Assembly (NCBI GenBank): GCA_030062745.1
Contig: CP099841.1
Span: 33,906,368-33,970,367, forward strand
Origin: Capitulum mitella
Taxonomy: Eukaryota; Arthropoda; Thecostraca; Pollicipedomorpha; Pollicipedidae
Direction of reading: 5' to 3'
Length of the DNA stretch: 64,000 nt
Within the stretch, counting starts at the first letter, position 1. Each line of letters starts with the position of its first letter. The notes beneath the pieces were generated by a model. It had not been told where the DNA came from and searched no databases. It saw only the letters and a program-made list of their open reading frames with translations. Below are positions 11,073-20,779 of this stretch, piece after piece. The translations under genes and the position numbers were made by a program.

Positions 11073-14000
11073 CTGAGGACCAGTTCCAGCATATGTCAGC
11101 GGCGGCGCTTGTTGGCTGTCGTTAAATAGAAGATAGGATAGAAAACTAAAAATGTGTTCCAGATCGTTAGCAATGGTTTGGGGATCGGTAGGAGCCTATG
11201 ATGAGCTAAATAACACAAGCAATTCATATAAAGCTCAGCCCGGCAATACGTCCTGAGTTGTTTGTGCTTAATAGTCCCTTAAACGAATGACCCTTAAACG
11301 AATGACTTCGATTAACTTACCCGATGCTCAGGCAAATGTTTATGTTCGTTCTAGTAATGAGCCGAGTCTCCTTTTCCATGATCCAACTCACTGACATGTG
11401 AATAACGCATGGGGTTAATGGTCAGGCCAACCGTTTCGTCCCTATGTCATTGTGTTATAACTGCTCAAAGCACTCTGCCTGTTTTATTTCGTTTCTCTCG
11501 GCATGCCGACTGGGCAACCAATACAGATGTGAATACCACAACATGCAATTTAACCATGCGCACACGTCAGTCACAGATGATACGATGAAATAATTAAATA
11601 ACAAGGCCTAAATAATGTAATTACTCATCACGCCATGTTGGTTTTGAGCTCAAACCCATTTTGACGGTTTTACATCATTTTACACTGACTTTCGAAAGAC
11701 ACCAGAACTCCATCAGAGACTTTCACCGATTATTTCTGATATGTCACAAAAAGGTTGTAAAATTTTGTGTGACGACAGAACATTTTTACCGCGGCGAATT
11801 ATTGTCTTTGGACATACCTATGCAACGGTCTGCTGACTGCAGAACGCTCGAAGTGTCTATCATGTTTTGGGGTGCACAGCTCGCTGGACAGATTACACGC
11901 AATGTGTAGTGCCTCATCGTCACAATGCTCATTGTCAGAGATTCGAATATCCAATTTAATTAAAAACCGCCCGGTGATTGTTGCTCTCCGGGCAGCGCCG
12001 GTGCTGCGCAGTGCGACAGAGACTTGATAAGCCACGATGTACATGTTCTTTATTTTGATGGACAACAGACACCATTTGTGGCCAGCCTTCATCTGCCTTG
12101 CTCGATTTGGAATTGGTGGACTCTAGGACTGCGTGCCTGCACTTCTGGTGGATACTGTCATCAGTGTGTCGATTGACTTGGAAACTGGTTAAATCACCAG
12201 TCATTCAATGCGACCATCGTGGATAGCAAAGACCTTTTCGGCCATAACTTGACTCCTGTTGTTGGACTTCGTGCAGGCGAACCAGCTTGGCCACCAATAA
12301 AGCAGAAAAGGAGCGTGACGCGGCATTGGCATCTTCTATCGGCGCTCTTCGGGCTGGAGTTCCAGCGACATATCGCGCTGTACCATCACGTGGGTCCTCC
12401 TGTGCTAGGCAGTCGAGCTCACGTGAGCCGTCCCGACGTAAAACCGTATCGAAGGCGTCATCGACTCTCGGTTGTCCCCACGAAGTGGAGCCGTTACGAT
12501 CAGCCCACTTTCGCCCCAGATTATGGCGGCAACCCGCCAACCCGTAACCCGCCTTCTAGATTTTCGCTATTGCGATCTGTTTTCCAGATCACACTGGTTA
12601 TTTCCGCGTCAGCGTGGAATGTGGAACATTCGAATGCCGTCATTGTCCGTGTTTTGTTCCCAAAGATTCCGAAAATGCTTAGAAAGTGTTGGGACAAAAG
12701 AGCTCTTTACGTTTTACGGCACTCAACGAAACGCTCCGAGCCGAGCGACTTGTGACAAAAGCATTTCCCGGCGCCTGCATTCTTGTAGCTCACTCCTGGC
12801 ATGAGTTATTCGTCGTCCATTAACTGGACATACTTATAACTAGCTCCGTCAAGACGCAGTACGACTCAAATCACATGCGTTTAAACTGCAGTGTTTCCTT
12901 TGCCGTTTCCTGGTGTAGTGGTGGTGGCGGGGGTGGGGGGGGGGATCGTCGTGATGAAGTTCGCTGCCCATTCGACCGGCGCTTGCAACTTTGGAGCTAA
13001 TTGGATTAAGGGCATCGGTTTAAGCAGCACATTTGTTTGCGCTAGGAGAACTAAACGTAAATTCAGGATCGGGTTTTCGAGGACGAGACAGTGGGTGACA
13101 GGTCGGACAGCGGTTGTGTTACAGCTCTTCCACCACCTCTGAGAATCCTCTGAGAGTAAAGGGCTATGAGATAACGGAGAAAAGTTTGTGTGGCACAGCA
13201 TGTTGTGCAGAAAAGACAGGGCAAATTTGGATGACAGATAAATATTAGGAGACGAGAGACTGAACATCCAGTAGAAGCAAGGTTTGACCTTCAAAGTTGC
13301 GGGAGACACTTCCGGTTTGCCTCCCCTCCTATGGGCCCGCTCCTAACTCAGTGACCGCTGATACGCATATGAGTGTCCAGTCGAAGTGCACCTCCGTCTT
13401 ATTTTTAAGGCATCTTTGATCATTACCCTTGACCAAAATCATTCGCATCTTTATCAGGGGTCCAGCCATGATTTTCCTCGGGGGGGGGGGGGGGGGGCAC
13501 AGAGCTCAGTGTAAACTGAAATCATACGAAAACCGCCTGCTGGGAAAACGTTGTGCAAGTTTTCACAAAAAATGCGGCCTCAAAGGGGGATGCGGTCTGT
13601 CCACCCCCCTTTGGCTGCACTGGTGATCTTTACCTTAATTTGCTCAAGTTGTTTAGTAATCTTATACCATAGTGGAACTTAAGGGACCAGTGGCATGAAC
13701 ACATTAGCCCCCACATGCATTTTCATGTGTAAGACCCAGGTCCGTACGGTCTTCCAGAAATTACTATTATCTTCGGTCCTGTTGTCATTTGCCCATCGCG
13801 CCCTTCGCGTGGTGCGGCGGTTGTCGGGTGGAGCATTCAGCGCGACGTCTTACACCACTGGTCAGTCTGCAGCAACTGACCTCTGCTGCCAGCCAATTAG
13901 CAATCAGTGAAACATCAAACAGCCTGCCTATAACCACACGAGCCCAGAGCCGTCCCGGTGATTCTAGACGTTTCTAGAGGCCGTATTTCGACATGAGGCG

Positions 14001-14789
14001 CGGACAGCTGGGATAGCTAGCCTAGCCAATTCCTGCTGAGCTACGCGAGTTACAAGATAGGCGCTCAGCCGCAGTCTGCATTCTCGACCGCGAGTGAACG
14101 AGTCAACGATGGCGTATATGTACGCATCGCAGGAAACAGGCTCAAGAATAGTGTTGATTGAAAGGCGACCGGACGACGGCACGTTGCTGAAGAGAGTTAC
14201 GTCACAGGGGACGGGCATGTGGCTTTTACAAAAGGCTTGTCTTGACCTGTATTCTGATGCCATTTGAGGCTTCAAGAATTTCTTGCAATATTTATCAAAG
14301 AACATGAAACAAAGGGACAGTTCTGTAAAATTACATGTCCTTGGGAGAGGTGTTCTTGGTCAGCTCTACGCTGGTAATGAAGAGATAGGCACGATGGCTA
14401 AAACGATTATGAGGAATGTCACAAAATGCAAAACTTTATTTTATGAAATACACTCGACTGCCGTGTCGCACAATTATCACACACAACAGTACAAACAATT
14501 TTCGTGATTTTCCATCAATCAGCTGTAAAGCGACTCGTTCTCCAACAGTCTTCGGAACGACAAGAAATCTTGGACGACAGCGGCTGTAACGGCGGCATTT
14601 GACGTTTTGATACGAGGTTGGTGGTTCACATACTGTGTGTGCACGCCTTAAAACCATGTTATGTAGCTAGCAATGTGCTTGGCGTAGCGTGCTGGATCTG
14701 TCAAGGCGTGCTATTCATGTGTTTTGTAATAGTTTGGTTAATTTGTTCAATAACCGCATAAACTTCCATGTTTCCTTCGTCATAGCTGC
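11073..14789. other. 5' flank of the astacin gene, no recognised gene
   Basis: The promoter and any non-coding first exon of the astacin gene should lie at the low end of this stretch, but I could not pick a TATA box or start site. Open frames at 12205-12540 (minus), 12219-12755 (plus) and 12881-13309 (minus) have no family resemblance I know and overlap each other on opposite strands. One small G-run repeat lies at 13448-13625. Nothing else stands out. Confidence 0.5.
13448..13625 (+). repeat. Short dispersed repeat with G-run end
   Basis: Starts CCAGCCATGATTTTCCTC followed by a run of about 18 G and ends with a C-run then TTTGGCTGCACTGG. The start resembles the TAGCCAGG..TTTCCTC-G-run end of the two elements at 25803 and 30165, and the end is roughly its reverse complement. 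It is probably a short related MITE-like copy. Confidence 0.5.
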
Positions 14790-15232
14790 GCAATATATGT
14801 GTCATTTGTATACCATGGACATCTTTTATCATGGACATGGCATGACTACCCAGTTTTCATTTTGACTTTTATCTTTTCTGCTTACAATGATCCCAATTGA
14901 TAGTGTTTAGTTGAGTGTGCAACTTACCACCATCAAGTACTAATTTTCTAAACAAAAAATATGAATGATTGAATAATTTTACTATGGATGTTGAGGCAAA
15001 CACTTGCAATACATAGCTGCATCATGTCATTACAAGATGAAGAATGTGAACAAATTATCAGTTAATATATTCACTCTATTCATAGCTGACCACCATGCTA
15101 TATATCTGTTTGGTTTCTGCTTGAGTTCTGTAACAGTTTCAAAAGGGGTAATTTTCAAGGTTGAGGTGTTTTGGACTGCATGACATCATCATTAGAATCA
15201 GACCTAAAACTGATAACATTAGTGAGTTACCT

Positions 15233-15257
15233 CACCTAACCTAACCTAACCCAACCC
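15233..15257 (-). repeat. Short interstitial telomere-like TTAGG repeat
   Basis: Three consecutive CCTAA units plus degenerate neighbours (TTAGG on the minus strand), the usual arthropod telomere unit. It is too short to be a functional telomere and could be chance or a repair scar. Confidence 0.45.
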
Positions 15258-15497
15258 AGGTGGTGGTGGTGATTTAGGGTGTAGGTTAACCCATTTAGAT
15301 GTGCAGCATAACCTGTGTTGGACAGCGGAGTTGTGCTTTTGGTGCATGAATGCCCGTCTGTCGGACTGCCACGACCTTGGAACAAAGCCAGTGTAAATAA
15401 GATGCTGTCACCCTTTGGAAATGATACCAGTAGTGTCACCATTTCTTTTTTTTGCAGGAAAAAATAAATGGTGACGTGATGAAAAAAATGGTGCCCC

Positions 15498-15501
<4 letters not shown>

Positions 15502-15558
<57 letters not shown>
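15502..15558. repeat. (TA)n microsatellite
   Basis: Uninterrupted alternating TA of about 57 bases in the CpG-depleted tract. Confidence 0.95.
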
Positions 15559-15561
<3 letters not shown>

Positions 15562-17342
15562 CACATATATCAGGAAAAGTGTTCTGTGAAAAGGTGTAAA
15601 CATGTCATATTGCCATTTGTTTTTACATGTCCCTGCTTTTTAATAATGGCCTGGAATTGTTATGAGGGGGCCTAAAGGTAATTTTTGTCTCTGTTGTGAA
15701 GACTTGTAACTCAGACTGCAAACCAGAGCAGGGTTCAAGAAGAAAATTCAATTTCATTAGTGAAGCATCATCAAATAATGGTGTGCACTTTAGCACACAT
15801 TTTCTTAATTCCCAAAATCTGTCCATGGCCTGGGTGCTGTGGGCACAGACTCACCAGGTATGCTTTGTGCTATCTGCATGTTAGCAATAAGTATGGTATG
15901 AAAATTGTGGTCATGCCATTTGTAAATGTATACAGTAGAGTAGCCAGGTACATTTTGAGGAGGCACAGACATGTGCTGTTTATGTGTGCCTAGAGAGAGG
16001 TACCCTACATTACAGGCTGTAAAACATGGTAATGTTGCTTTTTATGTTAAAAGCAGATTTCTAATATAATAATAACACAACATTATCACAAATATCTCTT
16101 GTTCATTGTGCAGAAACATTAATGTTCTGCAGATATATCCTCAGTATGTCAGATTTGCCCAAACTTCACAGAGTTTACTGCTGGGCCCACCAGTATCATT
16201 AATCATCACTTTTACACATTACCCCTCTGGTCCAGCTTGTAATCTCACCTTTACTGGATCTGGCCTGTTGCCAGATGTGGATCAAAATCTGCTCATTCCC
16301 TCACTGAAATTACTCCTTTGCTCAACAGAATTAGTCATTGCCACCCTTACTAACTGCTAAGAATTAGTCCTTACAGAACTATTACATTGGCACAAGGATA
16401 CATAAAAAAGTAGTGTTTGTTAACATGTATGCTGATGTCCATGTTTTAATACTAAAATAGTGATTTTCCTAAATACATAAGTTAATTCATCTTGTCATGT
16501 GTCAGGTATCAAGCCTGTTGCAAAAAGTAAGCTTTGATGAGCACAGTGTAGGTGTTACATCCATGGTTAGCTCTGCTATGGGGAGAGGAGTAGGAGGAAA
16601 TGCTGTCACAAGCTGAGAAAATGTATCATTGTTCCAGTAGTGTATGCATCAAAAGAAAGGATTAGAAATGTTGTTCTCCCCTGCTTGCCTTAGTAGGTGA
16701 TGGTGCTATCATTTGGAGCCATAAAGACCTGTAATTTGGATTTGTTTGTGAAAGAGCCAAATCTAAATAGATGATTCCAGGTGGCTAGTGGAAAATATCT
16801 AACTTTTTTGCAGTTAGGAGGCAGCTTCCCCTCCTGCCCACCAGTGCTGCCACTGCAGCACAAAAGACTAGTCATTAGATGAGCCTTTTACATCACTGTT
16901 AAAATATACCATAATACATAAAAGCATTTTGAAGCATACTATAAATGAGCCTGAAATAATTTAAATATGTTTTAACAAGATTAATGTAACAAAATATGCA
17001 AGGATTAGGAGTTTCATTGAGCTTAAAAAATAAATGGTAGGACTTCATTGAAAGTGAGTTTGTGAGGAAAATGTTGCAACATGAGTAAAATTCAGTTACA
17101 TGGTGGAAATTGAAAACTGTCCCTAATTTTATTACAGCTCCAGAGCCTATCCAAACTTTATCTTAGTCCAGAGGGGCTGTATTCCCTTCATGGCTCTGCT
17201 AGGGTGCAGTTGCTTATGTGTGCAACATTTTGGTTAGCATGGCTCTGAGCAAAGCTCAGTCTTGCTGAATTTTGATATGGATAATGTACTTGATAGGGAC
17301 ATTAGTCATTATTACAATGACAATGTGCATGACAGATCACCT

Positions 17343-18555
17343 TTAACCCTATTCCCGGCAGGGGGGAACCCCCCCCCCCCCCGTTTTTTTTCTTCCCAAT
17401 ACACGTTTTTTTAAAGAAAAAAAAAAAAAAAAGTTTTTTTTTTTAATATTTCCTTTACGCGCCGTGACAAAATTTCGAAATTCTATTTTGCTCAGGGGCG
17501 GAGCCAGGCAACGTTTTTGGGAGGCACCTCAGGTCATTTTTGGCCATGTTGAGGGTAAAAGGAAAATGTCTGCCAAAAACAGAGTTTTTAAGATGGAACT
17601 TAAAACTTTATATGAATATATAGCTAAATAGTTGGGCAATGTGCATATGTAATTTTGTTTATCTGAGGTCACTTTACAAGGTCAGGTCAAGGTCAAAAGT
17701 CAAAATTTGTTTTTTCGCCATAATTTCGGCGCCGTTTTTTCAAATGCCAAACCCGGAATATATATGACGTAGAAAGATGCCCTCTACTTGTGTACCAAGT
17801 TTCAGCTTGATATCAGGTCAGGTCACGGAGCTATGACCTAAAATGTCAGTGCACGTACCATATATCGCAAAAGCCAAAAAATGAATTTTTTGCAATAGAG
17901 TGAATTTAATCGATTAAAAACGTTTACAGATAATATTGAATGCACACGACATCATTCCAGGTGACCCCAAGGTCACTGGAGGTCATTTAAGGTCAAAGGT
18001 CACAAGCTGATCTGAGAAACATGTGACCATGACAGTTCCCCCTTTTTTATGTCCCTGGCACCGCCTATGCTAACATTATACAAACATTGTAATGCGATTT
18101 GTACTTCTTTAGCATAACATGACTAGCAGAAGCTAAAAAAGTGTTTTGGCCTCTTTTGTTCATGCAGTTGTTAGAAAACTAATCCTCCTATTTTTGAAAC
18201 CCTGTGAACGCCCATGAATTTTCTCAAAATTTCAAATTTGCATACCCATGGTAAAAGCCCTATCCATAATCTCTCGATTCATGCCAGTTTCATCGAAATC
18301 GGTCCATAAACAACGGAGTTATAAGAAGTCAAAAAGTACCCCCCATTTTGACATTTTTGCCCCCTCTATCCACAAATTTCAAAATTTTGAAAATTTCTTT
18401 TTATCAAAATGTAGTTCACGTGACGGCAAATCGATTGCCGTTTGTTGCGATGAAATCGGATAAGTAGTTCTCGAGATCTCAGGGGGGGGGGCCGAATCCG
18501 CCCCCCCCCTGCCGGGAATCGGCCATACCGTCTAGCCCTCCGGGAATAGGGTTAA
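17343..18555 (+). mobile_element. TTAA-flanked non-autonomous element, copy 1
   Basis: A 1.21 kb element bounded by 16-base terminal inverted repeats, TTAACCCTATTCCCGG at 17343 and its complement ending at 18555, where TTAA is the presumed target duplication. The right end repeats the motif: an inner CCCCCCTGCCGGGAAT mirrors the left ATTCCCGGCAGGGGGG, and an outer CCGGGAATAGGGTTAA closes the element. It has long C, G, A and T homopolymers near the left end. No transposase is encoded, so it depends on an enzyme in trans. TTAA plus CCC ends suggest piggyBac, an inference. About twelve AGGTCA words lie inside. It keeps many CpG although it sits in CpG-free DNA, which suggests a late insertion. 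Confidence 0.88.
17970..18002 (+). promoter_or_regulatory. Cluster of four AGGTCA half-sites (DR4-DR4-DR1) in TTAA element copy 1
   Basis: Four exact AGGTCA hexamers in direct orientation start at 17970, 17980, 17990 and 17997, with spacers of 4, 4 and 1 bases. AGGTCA is the nuclear-receptor half-site. DR1 is bound by HNF4 and RXR/USP dimers, and DR4 by several RXR/USP heterodimers (established knowledge). Function here is inference. The same arrangement recurs in copy 2. Confidence 0.45.
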
Positions 18556-19560
18556 CCTAGTCATACATTGGGTCAGAATTATTAATAAGGGAACACATTA
18601 ATAATTTTGGAATTGACATGTGGTATGTGTCTTTGTTGTAGATTTACTCTGGGTGTATTTAAGGTGCTCGTATTACAATCAGAGTCCTTGCTGACACAAA
18701 GCTTATTGCTTTGCCTCGACCTTGCCACCCAAGTATTCCAAAATACGAAGCAATCTTTAGGCAATGAGCCAAATGGTGCTGGAGGATTGTTATCATATGG
18801 TGTAGCTCCACGGTACTGCCGCCCCATGACCGGCTGACGGTTTTGGTCTGGGGTCAGGTACAGGTGGCCGTTCTGGGACTTGTCTGGCTGTGCCTACCAC
18901 GCACCGGACTCTGTTGTCTGACTTCTTATCCACCAGTCCTCGGCGGCAGCCTGGCGGATAAGATGTGGAGTCATGTTGTAGACAGATTTGATAGTGTATG
19001 TGCATTGAAAGGAAGCTTACAGTTCCATGGAAAAACAATATTCGAGCCGCAGAAAAAAGCTTTTTATGAATAACTAGCCATGCCAGCTATCCTTCGGCCA
19101 GCCAACCCCAGCTTGGCGGACTGTGTCCGTGCTCGACTGGCCTGCAGTCAGGTCATGCTGCCTCTCTTTGCATAGCTTATGTTGACTACCTCATGAATTG
19201 AAGTGATGAAGTACTTTTGCATTCCCAGTGCACAACAAAGAAGTACGCGTTTTTTGGGATTGGCTAACATTGGCTAACATGGGCCATTGCGAATAATCCT
19301 CTTTATGTTTGTGCTGCACCATAGGTTCTGCTAAATATTGGATCATATATTGAAACACCGGCCGTTTTCTGTTTGCCAGCGTTATCTCCCAGTCACCTTG
19401 TTCCCTGGTGTTTGCTTGGTGAACTAGAAGCTTGAGGGTCCAGGGGCCTCAGAGAAAATACATGCTTGGGAACGGCAGCGCTCCAGTAATTTAACAGTAA
19501 ATAGTGTGGTTGACCCGCCGTACAGCAGGTGGCAATAAAATTACGTTTTCTTAACACAGC

Positions 19561-20779
19561 ACTGACTGGGGTATTTTATCACCTTCCACTGACTGGGGGA
19601 AACGTTTAACCCCGCGCTCCTCCCGTGTATGTCGAGAACCAATCGTCCGACTCGGCTTATCCAAACGGCAATCGATAGCGCGGAATCTTGCGGTCCATTG
19701 ACTCATAATTTTTACTTTTTGGTCACTGATGACGCCACAGGTCGCGTCAAACAAAAAAGTGACCATTTCCTCCAGAGTTGCCCAATCACAGTGCAAGCAG
19801 GACGAGACTGAAGTTTTTAATGTTCCTGGCAACTTCATTTCTTATTCTAGGTGCCACTTGGCCCAAGGCCATACAAGATAGAGGTCAAAGGTTGGGTCAG
19901 ATTTGACCTCCGTTATAACGTGTCATGCGATATGAGTTTATTGGCCCTTTTGGCACGCATGTTCTAAAAAAGATCCTTTCAAGGAGCCAAGGACAAAAAA
20001 AAAACATTGAAATGACCTCAGTTATTTTGCACATATAGCACTGAAACATTGGGTAATTTCGAACTTGGAGCACCACGTGTACGCCAGTTACCTCCATCTC
20101 TTATTTCTGGATGAACCCATAAATCAGTGTTTCCCATGTTGCGCATTGCCACGGGATTTCGCGCAATATTTCAAAGGCCAGTATCTGCACACCGGTCATC
20201 CACAGCATCAAACAGATTCTGTCAGCTCGCCCGCTGAGCTTCTGTCAGCTTACCCGTTTTATCTGCATAAAACCACCGAAGGTGAAACTATGAAAAATAT
20301 TCAGATGGTTCAAGAAACTACTGTGTAAATTACACGCGCGGTTTGTTGCAAGGAAGTTCGATAATCTATATGACTGTATCCGAAAAATCGGTTTATTCGG
20401 TTCCGTTTCTAAAATGTATTTTCACCAGAATCTGAAAATGAGAAATACATATTTGACGTAGTATGACATAGCATGAGATTATAAGAGCTCCATATTGAAG
20501 TCTCAGGTCATACAGATATGCATTGCAGGTGATAATCACCATACGTGGTAAACGAGTCGACCATACGTCGGTGAAGTAAAACTGAACGTCAAATCGCAAA
20601 ACACGGTCGTCTTTATCATGTCATTAAGACGTGACCTAAGATGACCTGGCTTCCAATTTTTCAATATTTACTACATTGACATAAGAAAAGTCCGGAAATT
20701 TTCAGGACGCAACGCTTGTTTGTTAAGAATATATTTCAGAAATTCTCCAGGGGTGGGATTTTAAATGCCCCCAGTCAGT
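19561..20779 (+). mobile_element. 1.2 kb non-autonomous DNA element, copy A
   Basis: Terminal inverted repeats ACTGACTGGGG at 19561-19571 and CCCCAGTCAGT at 20769-20779. The left-end motif occurs again at 19588, 27 bases inside. Its length, the order of its internal blocks and its content match copy B at 54781-55991 in the opposite orientation: AATCGATAGCGC at 19669 matches AATCGATGGCGC, GGGTCAGATTTGACCTCCG at 19894 matches a near-identical block, and AATCGCAAAACACGG at 20591 matches AATCGCAAAACATGG. A right-hand TA with a left-hand CA could be a decayed TA target duplication, as in Tc1/mariner elements. It encodes no protein. Confidence 0.75.

Larger units (their letters stand above)
14790..18668. 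other. CpG-depleted tract (CpG desert)
   Basis: Outside the inserted element at 17343-18555, I counted only five CpG dinucleotides, all between about 15326 and 15473. From there to 17352, about 1.88 kb, I found none. Neighbouring DNA on both sides carries several CpG per 60 bases. The tract is AT-rich and full of TG and CA. No gene is recognisable; the longest frames (16106-16360 plus, 15696-15884 plus, 16690-16875 minus) look random. Known cause: long-term germline cytosine methylation, which in many invertebrates marks transcribed gene bodies. It may therefore be an intron or untranslated part of a methylated gene, though foreign or misassembled sequence is also possible. Confidence 0.75.

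Noticed and set aside
12205-12755. Candidate gene on either strand
   Set aside because: Overlapping frames on both strands without family resemblance or supporting splice structure.
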